From positions 62,001-126,000 of the forward strand of contig VMTC01000107.1 in assembly GCA_013791765.1 (NCBI GenBank): a stretch of 64,000 nucleotides of DNA, read 5' to 3'. The position numbers were made by a program, and so were the translations under genes. This document shows positions 10,073 through 18,483 of the stretch, piece after piece. The stretch is from Rhodoferax sp. Its GTDB lineage: Bacteria; Pseudomonadota; Gammaproteobacteria; Burkholderiales; Burkholderiaceae_C. The stretch's first letter is position 1; each line of letters begins with the position of its first letter. Below the pieces are notes generated by a model. The model did not search any database and was not told the origin of the DNA. It was given only the letters and a program-made list of their open reading frames with translations.

Positions 10073-10750
10073 ATGCCGAAAATGATCGTATCGATCGATG
10101 GCGTCGTCATCAAGGAAGTCCAATTGACCAAGGACCGTACGACCTTGGGTCGGCGTCCCTACAACGACATCGTGATCGACAACCTGGCAGTCAGCGGTGA
10201 ACATGCCGTGGTTCAATTGACCGATGGCCAAGTTTTTTTGGAAGATTTGAACAGTACCAATGGCACCTATGTGAACGGCAAGGCGGTCAAAAAACAGTTA
10301 CTGCAGGATGGCGACTCCGTCGAGGTCGGCAAATACAAGATCAAGTTTGTCAGCGAAGCGCGCGCTGAGTCCTTTGAAAAGACCATGATGGTCAAGGCGG
10401 GTGCGGGCGGTTTGGCTCCCGCAGTGGCACCAACGCCCTTGACACCACCGGCACCCACCAGTCAAGAAACCCAGGCCGGCACAGACACCTTGCGCGCTGC
10501 GATCAAGGTGTTGTCGGGGGCTGCGGCCGGCCGTGAGGTGCCCTTGACCAAAGTGGTTACCACCATTGGCAAGCCGGGCGTCGCCGTTGCGGCGATTACG
10601 CGGCGCCAGCGTGGTTTTGTCGTGCACCACGTGGAGGGCGCCGGTAATCCGACGCTCAACGGGGCATCCATCGGGGCGCAACCGGTGGCCTTGCGAAACG
10701 GCGACCTGATTGAGCTGGCCGGGACCCAAATGCAGTTTGTTCAGGCCTGA
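10073..10750 (+). CDS. FHA-domain protein (two FHA-like domains)
   Basis: The first FHA domain (about residues 20-95 of 225) is complete: TLGRRPYNDI, the SGEH phospho-threonine-binding turn, and LNSTNGTYVNG. FHA domains bind phosphothreonine peptides. A linker follows, with FEKTMMVKAG and a Pro/Ala-rich stretch. A second, degenerate FHA-like fold (about 145-225) has TIGKPG in place of the GR turn and lacks the S-x-x-H site, but keeps a TLNG turn. The second domain probably cannot bind phosphothreonine. It is likely a reader or substrate of the upstream kinase. It lies 53 bp after the phosphatase, with an AACAGGAG ribosome-binding site. Confidence 0.9.
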   Translation: MPKMIVSIDGVVIKEVQLTKDRTTLGRRPYNDIVIDNLAVSGEHAVVQLTDGQVFLEDLNSTNGTYVNGKAVKKQLLQDGDSVEVGKYKIKFVSEARAESFEKTMMVKAGAGGLAPAVAPTPLTPPAPTSQETQAGTDTLRAAIKVLSGAAAGREVPLTKVVTTIGKPGVAVAAITRRQRGFVVHHVEGAGNPTLNGASIGAQPVALRNGDLIELAGTQMQFVQA

Positions 10751-10822
10751 GCTGTGCCCGCATGACAGGTCGACTCGCGCCCCTGGGGTAGAGCGCTGCA
10801 TGGGCGCATGTAGCGAGGCGTT

Positions 10823-13072
10823 ATGAAATACCTTTCAAAGCATTGGCCTCGCATCGCGGTCACGCTCATTGCGCTGATTTTTGCCCTGCTGCACGCGGCC
10901 GATCTTGTGCCCTTGGGCGTCTTGCAGCGCCTGGACGCCATCATCTACGACGCCCGTTTGCGCGCAACCATGCCGCAGACGCTTGACGATCGCATTGTCA
11001 TCGTTGACCTCGACGAGAAGAGTCTGGCAGAGGTTGGTCGCTGGCCCTGGAGCCGCAACAAACTGGCAGCCCTCACCGATGAGTTGTTTGAGCGGCAAAA
11101 GATAGCCCTGCTGGGCTTTGACGTGGTCTTTGCCGAGCCGGACCATAGTTCTGGCCTGCAACAGCTCACTGAACTGGCGCGCAATGAATTGCGCGATCAG
11201 CCCGGTTTTGTGGCCAGACTGGCGCAGGTGCGCGAAAGCCTCGACTACGACGCGGCTTTCGCCAGGTCCCTCAAGGATCGCCCGGTGGCACTGGGCTATT
11301 ACCTGACCAGCGATCGCGATGCGCACACGTCGGGCGCCTTGCCGGCGCCCGTGATGGACCAGGCTGCCCTGAAAGGCCGCCAGATCAACTTCACATCCTG
11401 GACCGGCTACGGAGCCAATATTGACCCCCTGGCCAAAGCAGCCCCGATGGCGGGCTTTTTCAACATGGTGCCCGGCGTTGACGGCGTCGTGCGCTCTATC
11501 CCCTTGGTCGTCGAGTTCAAGGGGCAGTACTACGAATCGCTGTCTCTGGCCATGTTCCGGATGCTGGCCGGATTGCCCAAGGTGACGCCCGGCTTTGCGA
11601 AAGACCGGTTCTTGAATCGCAATTACCAGAGTCTCGAGAGTATTGTGTTGCAGCAAGGCGACAAGCGCCTTGCGATCAGTGTAGACAAGCAGGTTGGCAT
11701 TCTGGTGCCGTTCCGGGGCTATGGCGGGCCCCGTGGCGGCTCCTTCAAGTATGTGTCGGCCAGCGACGTGTTGTCGCAACGGCTGGCGCCGGGCAGTTTG
11801 AGAGACAAAATTGTGCTGGTCGGAACCACCGCGCCAGGCCTGATCGATTTGCGCACAGCGCCGGTAGGGGAAGCCTACCCCGGCGTCGAAACCCATGCCA
11901 ATATCATCTCCGGCCTGCTGGACGGCAAAGTCCTGGTGCAGCCGGACTACACAGTGGGCTATGAAGTGGCGCTGCTGACGCTCACGGGTTTGCTGCTGGC
12001 CCTGGCCCTGCCAGGTCTGAGCGCCGCGCGGTCGGTGCTGCTCAGCGCTCTGCTGCTGCTGAGTCTGGTGGGGCTGAATTTTTGGTTGTACTTATCCTTT
12101 GGCTTGGTGCTGCCCTTGGCGACGGCACTGGTCATGGCGGTGGCGGCCTTTGCGCTGAACATGAGCTATGGCTATTTTGTTGAAAGCCGCTCCAAACGCG
12201 AGCTGGCCCATCTTTTTGGCACCTACGTGCCACCCGAGTTGGTCGACGAAATGGTGAAGGACCCCGACAACTACAGCATGACTGCAACGAACAAGGAATT
12301 GACCGTCATGTTCTGCGACATGCGCGGCTTTACCAATTTATCCGAACGCATGGAGCCCTCCGAGTTGCAACACTTGCTCAACCGTGTGTTCAGTCAGTTG
12401 ACCAGCGTGATTCGCAGCAACCGCGGCACCATCGACAAATACATGGGCGACTGCGTCATGGCATTTTGGGGGGCACCGGTCGCCACGCCCGAGCATGCGC
12501 AGCTGGCGGTCAAAGCGGCGCTTGAAATGAGCCAGGCCCTACAGGGGATCAACCAGGCGCACCGCGCCCAGGGACTGGCCGAGATTGGCCTGGGTATTGG
12601 CCTCAATACGGGCAATATGTGCGTGGGCGACATGGGCTCTGATATCCGGCGCAGCTACACCGTGATTGGCGACGCCGTCAACCTGGGTTCGCGGCTCGAA
12701 GGGCTGTCCAAGGTCTATGGGCTGGATATCGTCGTCAACGAGTCCACCCGGCAACTGGCGCCTGGATTTGCCTGGCAAGAGCTCGATAAAGTGCGCGTCA
12801 AAGGCAAAGTGCAAGCGGTCTCCATTTTTTATCCGCTGGGTCTGGCCGAAAGTTTGACGCCGGAGCAAACGCTGGAATTGAAAACCTGGGGGGCCCTGAT
12901 CAAGGCATACCGGGCACAGGAATGGGACCCATGCGACCTGCTGATCGTCAACTTGTTGCGCATGAACCCGCAGAAATACCTGTACCAGCTCTACGCGCAG
13001 CGCATCGCCTCTATGCGCCTGTTGCCCTTCGATCCGGCCTGGGACGGGGCGACCAACTTTGAGACCAAGTAA
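10823..13072 (+). CDS. CHASE2-domain adenylate/guanylate cyclase
   Basis: This 749-residue membrane cyclase has an N-terminal helix (about 10-28) and a CHASE2 sensor (about 30-370) with IYDARLRATMP and IVDLDEKSLAEVGRWPW. Three helices (about 375-450) lead to a class III cyclase domain from about 485. The catalytic metal aspartates lie in FCDMRGF (near 497) and YMGDCVMAFW. The lysine of TIDKYMGD sits where adenine-selecting lysines occur, and YTVIGDAVNLGSRLEG carries the transition-state region, so cAMP is the likeliest product. The sensor architecture matches the kinase at 6510, suggesting both respond to related signals. A phosphodiesterase-like gene follows 9 bp later. Confidence 0.92.
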   Translation: MKYLSKHWPRIAVTLIALIFALLHAADLVPLGVLQRLDAIIYDARLRATMPQTLDDRIVIVDLDEKSLAEVGRWPWSRNKLAALTDELFERQKIALLGFDVVFAEPDHSSGLQQLTELARNELRDQPGFVARLAQVRESLDYDAAFARSLKDRPVALGYYLTSDRDAHTSGALPAPVMDQAALKGRQINFTSWTGYGANIDPLAKAAPMAGFFNMVPGVDGVVRSIPLVVEFKGQYYESLSLAMFRMLAGLPKVTPGFAKDRFLNRNYQSLESIVLQQGDKRLAISVDKQVGILVPFRGYGGPRGGSFKYVSASDVLSQRLAPGSLRDKIVLVGTTAPGLIDLRTAPVGEAYPGVETHANIISGLLDGKVLVQPDYTVGYEVALLTLTGLLLALALPGLSAARSVLLSALLLLSLVGLNFWLYLSFGLVLPLATALVMAVAAFALNMSYGYFVESRSKRELAHLFGTYVPPELVDEMVKDPDNYSMTATNKELTVMFCDMRGFTNLSERMEPSELQHLLNRVFSQLTSVIRSNRGTIDKYMGDCVMAFWGAPVATPEHAQLAVKAALEMSQALQGINQAHRAQGLAEIGLGIGLNTGNMCVGDMGSDIRRSYTVIGDAVNLGSRLEGLSKVYGLDIVVNESTRQLAPGFAWQELDKVRVKGKVQAVSIFYPLGLAESLTPEQTLELKTWGALIKAYRAQEWDPCDLLIVNLLRMNPQKYLYQLYAQRIASMRLLPFDPAWDGATNFETK

Positions 13073-13081
13073 GGATCCGTC

Positions 13082-13873
13082 ATGAAAGTACGTGTACTGG
13101 GCTGCTCCGGCGCGATCGCCAAAGACTGCCGCACCACCTCGTTCCTGATCGACGCAGACGTCTTGATTGATGCAGGCACCGGGGTGGGCGACCTCACGCT
13201 CGATCAGATGTGCGGCATCGAGCACGTCTTGCTCACGCATTCGCACCTGGACCACGTACTGGCTCTGCCCTTGATGGTGGACGCCACGGCCGCCCGGCGC
13301 CGGGCGCCGGTGCATATCCATGCCCTGGCCGGCACCATTGCGGCCTTGAAAGCGCATATTTTTAACGACGTGATCTGGCCTGATTTCAGCCGCATTCCGA
13401 CACCCGAGGCCCCATTCATCAGTTTTCATGAGATCCAGGTGGGCCAGACGCTGCAATTTGGTCGCAAATTGATTGAAGTGCTGCCGGCCGTGCATACCGT
13501 TCCAGCCGTCGGATTTGCCGTCACCGAGGGCAACGGCTGCTGGGTGTTTACCGGTGACACGGAAAGGAACCCGGCCTTCTGGGAGCGGCTCAACCAACTC
13601 AATGTGCTCATGCTGGTGATCGAGACCGCCTTCAGCAACCGCGAAAAGGAGCTCGCCCGGCGCAGTCTGCATTTGTCGCCGCACGTGCTGGCCGACGAAC
13701 TCGACTGCATCGAGCGCGGCCACCGTTACCCAATTTACATCACCCACACCAAGCCCTTCGAGACCGAGTTGATCATGGCCGAAATTCAGCGCTTTGACGA
13801 AACCCAGGTCAACGGACCCAATGTGACGCACGACATTCGCTGGCTGCGCGCCGGTCAGGAGTTTGATTTATGA
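13082..13873 (+). CDS. Metallo-beta-lactamase-fold protein, class II cAMP phosphodiesterase-like
   Basis: The 263-residue protein opens with VRVLGCSGAIAKDCRTTSFL and has the metal-binding motif THSHLDHVLALP near residue 52. Later ligands are FTGDTERN near 160 and YITHTKPFE near 220. HSHLDHV matches most of the class II cyclic-nucleotide phosphodiesterase pattern (H-x-H-L-D-H), although one later position differs. Its place directly after an adenylate cyclase (9 bp) supports a role in cAMP breakdown. There is no signal peptide, unlike periplasmic CpdP enzymes. Another MBL hydrolase activity is possible. Its last four bases overlap the start of the next gene. Confidence 0.8.
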   Translation: MKVRVLGCSGAIAKDCRTTSFLIDADVLIDAGTGVGDLTLDQMCGIEHVLLTHSHLDHVLALPLMVDATAARRRAPVHIHALAGTIAALKAHIFNDVIWPDFSRIPTPEAPFISFHEIQVGQTLQFGRKLIEVLPAVHTVPAVGFAVTEGNGCWVFTGDTERNPAFWERLNQLNVLMLVIETAFSNREKELARRSLHLSPHVLADELDCIERGHRYPIYITHTKPFETELIMAEIQRFDETQVNGPNVTHDIRWLRAGQEFDL

Positions 13874-16290
13874 ACACGGTGGTCAAACCGGCCAGTGGGG
13901 GTAGCAATTCCGAACAGGTTTTTTTTGAATCCCAGAAGCTCCCAAGCGAAAAGCGCGGCATGCTGTTTGAAGCCTTGTTTTACAAGCAGTTGCAACAGGT
14001 CACCACCCGCATTCATGAGACCGAGAACCTCGATCAAATCATGCTGGAGGCGAGCCAGGACATCTGCAAACTGTTCAATGCCGACCGTCTGACTCTCTAT
14101 GCCGTCAATGAAGACCAGACGGCGATTGTCTCCAAGGTCAAGACCGGGCTCAACAGCAGCCGCGACCTCAAGCTGCCGATCTCACCGCAGAGCATCGCCG
14201 GCTATGTCGCCTTCAGCCGCCAACTGCTCAATCTGCCCGACGTTTATGACGACGAGGCGCTCAAGCAAATACACCCGGCCCTGACCTTCCTCAAAGAAGT
14301 CGACAAACGTTCCGGCTACCGCACCAAGCAGATGCTGGTCGCGCCCATTCTTGAAGGAAAGACGCTGTATGGCGTGTTGCAGGTCATCAACAACAAGAAC
14401 GATCAGCTCTTTGGTGAGCTCGAAGTCGACGGCGTCTCACAACTGTGCAAAACCCTGGGAACGGCGATTCGGCAACGAATTCAGAAGGCCGAGGCGAGTG
14501 CGCGGCGCGTGGCAACCAAATATGACGGGCTGGTCGCCGATGGCGTGATGTCAGCGCAGGAGCTTGAGCACTGTCTGCAACAAGCGCGGGTTGAGGGCAA
14601 GTCGGTGGAGCAGGTCCTAATGGCGCATTACAGCGTGCGACCCAACCAGATCGGGCCCTCGCTGGCGAAATTCTTCGAGGTCCCGTATGAGCCCTTCAGC
14701 GCCGGGCGCATCCGCTCGGAGATGCTGCATGGCCCGCTCAAGCGCGAGTTCATTGAGCAGCAGGGCTGGATCCCGCTGGAGGAATCGCCCGACGGCCTGG
14801 TCATCATGTGCATCGACCCGGAAGCGGCGCGCAATTCGCGCGTGGTGCCCCAGGTGTTCCCGCGCATCGCCAAGTTTTCTTACCGGGTGACGACGCAAGC
14901 GGAGTTTGCCGAAACACTGGGTCAAATTTTCGGCATCGAAATGACCGGGGGTTCGATTGACGAGCTGCTGGCCGACATGGACGGTAGTGCGATTGACGAC
15001 GGCAGCAATGACGACTCGCTGGAGTCAGCCGCAGCGGACAACGAACTTGTCAAGTTCGTCAACAAAGTCATCATTGACGCCTACAAGCAAGGGGTGTCAG
15101 ACATTCACATCGAGCCGATGCCGGGTAAGCTCAAGACCGGCATTCGCTTTCGCATTGACGGCACGCTGCAGCCCTATATCGAGGTACCGGCCCACTTTCG
15201 ACAGGCGATGGTGACGCGTTTGAAGATCATGTGCGACCTTGATATTTCAGAGCGGCGCCGCCCACAGGACGGCAAGATCAAGTTCAAGAAATACGGCCCG
15301 CTCGACATCGAGCTGCGCGTGGCCACCATACCGTCTGCCGGCGGCGTTGAAGACGTTGTCATGCGGATTCTGGCCGCTGGCGAACCGATTCCGCTGGACA
15401 AACTGGGCTTGACGCCGCACAACATGGACCGGGTGATCAAGACGATCGAGAAGCCCTATGGCTTGTTTTACGTTTGTGGCCCGACCGGTTCCGGCAAGAC
15501 CACCACGCTGCATTCCATTCTCAAGCACCTGAACACGCCCGACACCAAGATCTGGACCGCCGAGGACCCGGTCGAAATCACCCAAAAGGGCCTGCGCCAG
15601 GTGCAGATCAACCGCAAAGCCGGTATTGACTTTGCGCTGATCATGCGCGCCTTTCTGCGCGCCGACCCCGACATCATCATGGTCGGCGAGTCGCGCGACA
15701 AGGAAACTGTGGCAATGGGCGTGGAAGCGTCGCTCACCGGCCACCTGGTGTTTTCCACCCTGCACACCAACTCGGCGCCCGAGTCGATCACGCGCTTGCT
15801 CGACATGGGCATGGACCCGTTCAATTTTGCCGATGCGCTCCTGGGCATTCTGGCGCAGCGCCTGGCCAAGAAGCTGTGCGCCTGCAAGGCGTCCTATGTG
15901 CCGGACTTGGAAGAAATGCGCCTGTTTGCCGCTGAATACGCCGAGGAACTGCGGCACTCGGCCGCCTGGACGGCAGACTACGAGGCTGAAACCAAAAAAT
16001 TGATCGCCAGCTGGCACAAAGCTTACGACCAGGACGGCCAGCTCAGGTTTTATCGCCATGTGGGCTGCGACAAATGCCACAACACCGGCTACAAAGGCCG
16101 CGTCGGCCTGCATGAACTGCTCATTGCCAGCGACGACATCAAGAAGCTGATCCAGGAGCGCGCCCGCGTCGCCGAGATTTTCGCCGCTGCCGTCGAAGGC
16201 GGCATGCGCACGCTGAAGATGGACGGCATGGAAAAAGTCATGATGGGCCTGACCGACATCAAAATGGTTCGCTCGGTGTGCATCAAGTGA
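13870..16290 (+). CDS. GAF-domain GspE/PilB-type secretion or pilus ATPase
   Basis: The 806-residue protein has an N-terminal GAF domain (about 45-200), a T2SSE_N/MshEN-type domain (about 215-355) and a GspE/PulE/PilB hexameric ATPase core (about 395-800). Walker A is GPTGSGKTTT from residue 537. An Asp box (AEDPVEI), Walker B (DPDIIMVGESRD) and a His box (HLVFSTLHTN) follow. The zinc module is CAC (670-672) plus CDKC (733-736), so one half is CxC instead of the usual CxxC. The start overlaps the upstream stop (ATGA), implying coupling with the phosphodiesterase-like gene. No pilin, secretin or platform gene lies nearby. The GAF domain could sense the cyclic nucleotide; this is inference. Confidence 0.9.
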   Translation: MNTVVKPASGGSNSEQVFFESQKLPSEKRGMLFEALFYKQLQQVTTRIHETENLDQIMLEASQDICKLFNADRLTLYAVNEDQTAIVSKVKTGLNSSRDLKLPISPQSIAGYVAFSRQLLNLPDVYDDEALKQIHPALTFLKEVDKRSGYRTKQMLVAPILEGKTLYGVLQVINNKNDQLFGELEVDGVSQLCKTLGTAIRQRIQKAEASARRVATKYDGLVADGVMSAQELEHCLQQARVEGKSVEQVLMAHYSVRPNQIGPSLAKFFEVPYEPFSAGRIRSEMLHGPLKREFIEQQGWIPLEESPDGLVIMCIDPEAARNSRVVPQVFPRIAKFSYRVTTQAEFAETLGQIFGIEMTGGSIDELLADMDGSAIDDGSNDDSLESAAADNELVKFVNKVIIDAYKQGVSDIHIEPMPGKLKTGIRFRIDGTLQPYIEVPAHFRQAMVTRLKIMCDLDISERRRPQDGKIKFKKYGPLDIELRVATIPSAGGVEDVVMRILAAGEPIPLDKLGLTPHNMDRVIKTIEKPYGLFYVCGPTGSGKTTTLHSILKHLNTPDTKIWTAEDPVEITQKGLRQVQINRKAGIDFALIMRAFLRADPDIIMVGESRDKETVAMGVEASLTGHLVFSTLHTNSAPESITRLLDMGMDPFNFADALLGILAQRLAKKLCACKASYVPDLEEMRLFAAEYAEELRHSAAWTADYEAETKKLIASWHKAYDQDGQLRFYRHVGCDKCHNTGYKGRVGLHELLIASDDIKKLIQERARVAEIFAAAVEGGMRTLKMDGMEKVMMGLTDIKMVRSVCIK

Positions 16291-16350
16291 CGCCCTGATG
16301 GCGCAGCGCCCGCAACCGGCCTGAACTGAGCGGCCAGCGATAATCCGGCC

Positions 16351-16635
16351 ATGTCCACAGTACCCCCAGCACCCGGCGCCGAGTCGCTCATCATCTACCC
16401 GTCGCAGTTTCCGATCAAGGTGATGGGCTTGAAGGTGGAGGGCCTGGTGCACGCCATCACCCATATCGCCCATCAGTTCGACCCCGCTTTTGACGCCACC
16501 ACGATCGAGTTGCGCGAGAGCAAGGGCGGCAAGTACCTGGGTGTCACCATCACCGTCACCGCCACCTCACGCGAACAGCTCGACGAGCTCTACCGCACGC
16601 TCTCGACGCATCCGATGGTGAAGGTGGTGTTGTAG
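16351..16635 (+). CDS. ybeD: YbeD/DUF493 family protein
   Basis: A 94-residue ferredoxin-like protein of the YbeD (DUF493) family, function not firmly known. Family features are IIYPSQFPIKVMG, an internal FDPAFDATTIELRESKGGKYLGVTITV strand pair, and the C-terminal YRTLSTHPMVKVVL. It abuts lipB directly: its TAG stop is followed at once by the lipB ATG, and lipA comes next. The ybeD-lipB-lipA order is conserved in many proteobacteria and links it loosely to lipoate metabolism. Confidence 0.9.
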   Translation: MSTVPPAPGAESLIIYPSQFPIKVMGLKVEGLVHAITHIAHQFDPAFDATTIELRESKGGKYLGVTITVTATSREQLDELYRTLSTHPMVKVVL

Positions 16636-17355
16636 ATGGATGCGGGGCTGGAACTGCGCCACCTGGGTAGGGTGGCGTACGAGCCCACCTACACAGCGAT
16701 GCAGGCCTTCACCGCCGCCCGCACGGCCGAGACGCCCGATGAACTCTGGATTTGTGAGCATCAACCCGTTTATACGCAAGGGCTGGCGGGCAAAGCGGAG
16801 CATATTTTCAACCCGGCTGACATCCCCGTGGTGCAGACCAACCGCGGTGGCCAGGTGACCTACCACGGGCCGGGGCAGGTGGTGGCTTACCCGTTGCTGG
16901 ACTTGAAACGCCGGGGCTACTTTGTCAAGGAATTTGTTTTCCGGATCGAAGAATCGGTAATCCGCACGCTGCTGTATTTCGGCGTCACCGGCCACCGGGT
17001 GGCGGGCGCGCCGGGCATTTACGTCCGCCTGGACGACCCCGCATCGCATGCCATGCTGGCGCAGAGGCCGATGAAAAGGACCGACACCAAGGAGCCCGGA
17101 AACTCAAAGGGGCCAGGCCCCAATTTTGAAGGCCTGGGCAAAATCGCCGCTTTAGGCATCAAGGTCAGCCGCAACTGCACTTACCACGGCGTGGCACTGA
17201 ACGTGGCGATGGACCTCGAACCCTTCTCGCGTATCAACCCCTGCGGTTACTCTGGGCTGCAAACGGTGGACCTTTCTACAATCGGCGTCTGCGTTGGCTG
17301 GGACGAAGCCGCCGGGGTGCTGGGCCACAAGCTCATGCGTTACCTGGCGCCTTGA
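16636..17355 (+). CDS. lipB: Octanoyl-[acyl-carrier-protein]:protein octanoyltransferase LipB, with an insertion
   Basis: LipB moves octanoate from ACP to lipoyl domains of 2-oxo acid dehydrogenases and the glycine cleavage H protein. Visible family parts are [12 protein letters not shown], the [13 protein letters not shown] loop, the catalytic lysine K169 in [12 protein letters not shown] and the catalytic cysteine C203 in NPCGYSG. The protein is 239 residues, longer than the roughly 210-residue norm. The excess is mainly a low-complexity insert of about 33 residues (133-166) rich in Lys, Pro and Gly, between GIYV and the catalytic lysine. It should still be active because both catalytic residues remain. 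It lies between ybeD and lipA. Confidence 0.95.
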   Translation: MDAGLELRHLGRVAYEPTYTAMQAFTAARTAETPDELWICEHQPVYTQGLAGKAEHIFNPADIPVVQTNRGGQVTYHGPGQVVAYPLLDLKRRGYFVKEFVFRIEESVIRTLLYFGVTGHRVAGAPGIYVRLDDPASHAMLAQRPMKRTDTKEPGNSKGPGPNFEGLGKIAALGIKVSRNCTYHGVALNVAMDLEPFSRINPCGYSGLQTVDLSTIGVCVGWDEAAGVLGHKLMRYLAP

Positions 17356-17401
17356 GCCGGCCAGCAAGCTTATCTGCCCCCTTTACCTACGATTTGTCAC
17401 C

Positions 17402-18424
17402 ATGAGTCACAGCCCCGACGACCTTGCCGCCCCAGTCACCGCTGCGAGCGTGCTTGACGCTGCGCCGCCCCTTGCCTACGACGCAACGGTCAAACAGAAA
17501 TCTGCCGCCAAGCTCGCGCGCATTCCGATCAAGGTGGTGCCGGGCGAGATTCTGCGCAAACCGGCCTGGATCCGCGTCAAGGCCGGCTCACCCACCACGC
17601 GTTTCTATGAAATCAAGGACGTGCTGCGCGCCAACAAGCTCGTGACCGTGTGCGAAGAAGCCAGTTGCCCCAACATCGGCGAGTGCTTTGGCAAAGGCAC
17701 CGCCACCTTCATGATCATGGGCGACAAATGCACGCGGCGTTGCCCGTTTTGCGACGTCGGCCATGGCCGCCCCGACCCGCTGGATGTGAACGAGCCCGCC
17801 AACCTGGCCACCACCATCGCCCAGCTCAGGCTCAAATACGTGGTGATCACCAGCGTCGACCGCGACGATCTGCGCGACGGTGGTGCCGGGCATTTTGTTG
17901 CCTGCATCCAGGCCATTCGGAAGGCGTCGCCGCAAACCCAGATCGAAGTGCTGGTGCCTGACTTTCGCGGCCGCGACGACCGCGCGCTGGAGATTCTGAA
18001 AGCCGCGCCGCCTGACGTGATGAACCACAACCTGGAAACCATTCCCAGGCTGTACAAGGAGGCACGCCCCGGCTCAGACTACCAGTTCAGTTTGAACCTG
18101 TTAAAGAAGTTCAAGGCCTTATTCCCCGACGTGCCGACCAAGAGCGGCCTGATGGTCGGCCTGGGTGAAACCGATGAAGAAATTTTGACCGTGATGCGTG
18201 ACATGCGCGCCCACGGCATCAACATGCTGACCCTGGGCCAGTACCTCGCGCCCTCCACTTCGCACCTGACGGTCAAGCGCTACGTCCACCCCGACACCTT
18301 CAAGATGTTTGAGGAACAGGCCTATTTGATGGGGTTCAGCCACGCTGCGGTGGGCGCCATGGTGCGCTCAAGCTACCACGCCGACCAACAGGCGGGCCAT
18401 GCACTGAGTCAGCTGACGATCTAA
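17402..18424 (+). CDS. lipA: Lipoyl synthase
   Basis: LipA is a radical-SAM enzyme that inserts two sulfurs into protein-bound octanoyl groups. The auxiliary cluster cysteines lie in [13 protein letters not shown] and the radical-SAM triad in [13 protein letters not shown]. The C-terminal RSSYHADQ serine motif is present. The 340-residue length is slightly long owing to an N-terminal tail of about 40 residues. The ATG at 17402 is chosen over in-frame upstream codons that would overlap lipB. It follows lipB by 46 bp and is probably co-transcribed. Confidence 0.97.
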   Translation: MSHSPDDLAAPVTAASVLDAAPPLAYDATVKQKSAAKLARIPIKVVPGEILRKPAWIRVKAGSPTTRFYEIKDVLRANKLVTVCEEASCPNIGECFGKGTATFMIMGDKCTRRCPFCDVGHGRPDPLDVNEPANLATTIAQLRLKYVVITSVDRDDLRDGGAGHFVACIQAIRKASPQTQIEVLVPDFRGRDDRALEILKAAPPDVMNHNLETIPRLYKEARPGSDYQFSLNLLKKFKALFPDVPTKSGLMVGLGETDEEILTVMRDMRAHGINMLTLGQYLAPSTSHLTVKRYVHPDTFKMFEEQAYLMGFSHAAVGAMVRSSYHADQQAGHALSQLTI

Positions 18425-18483
18425 TTTTACTATTATTTATATAGCTGACATCGCAATGAAGACGTGGTCTAGCGCCCTATTTT
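18425..18483. repeat. Degenerate intergenic repeat copy between lipA and the SNF2 gene
   Basis: The gap contains ATAGCTGACATCGCAATGAA (18440-18459) and GGTCTAGCGCCCTATTTT (18466-18483), which follow the AGCTGCT...GGGCTAGAGCC...ATTT pattern of the repeat. Its edge reaches the start codon of the next gene. Confidence 0.45.

Noticed and set aside
12539..13831. 430-codon minus-strand frame across the cyclase and phosphodiesterase-like genes
   Set aside because: It overlaps two genes with full domain motifs and has no recognisable fold or start signal.
14515..14935. c-di-GMP binding by the MshEN-like domain of the GspE-type ATPase
   Set aside because: The RLG-type binding motif expected in such domains is not visible, so only the fold is claimed.
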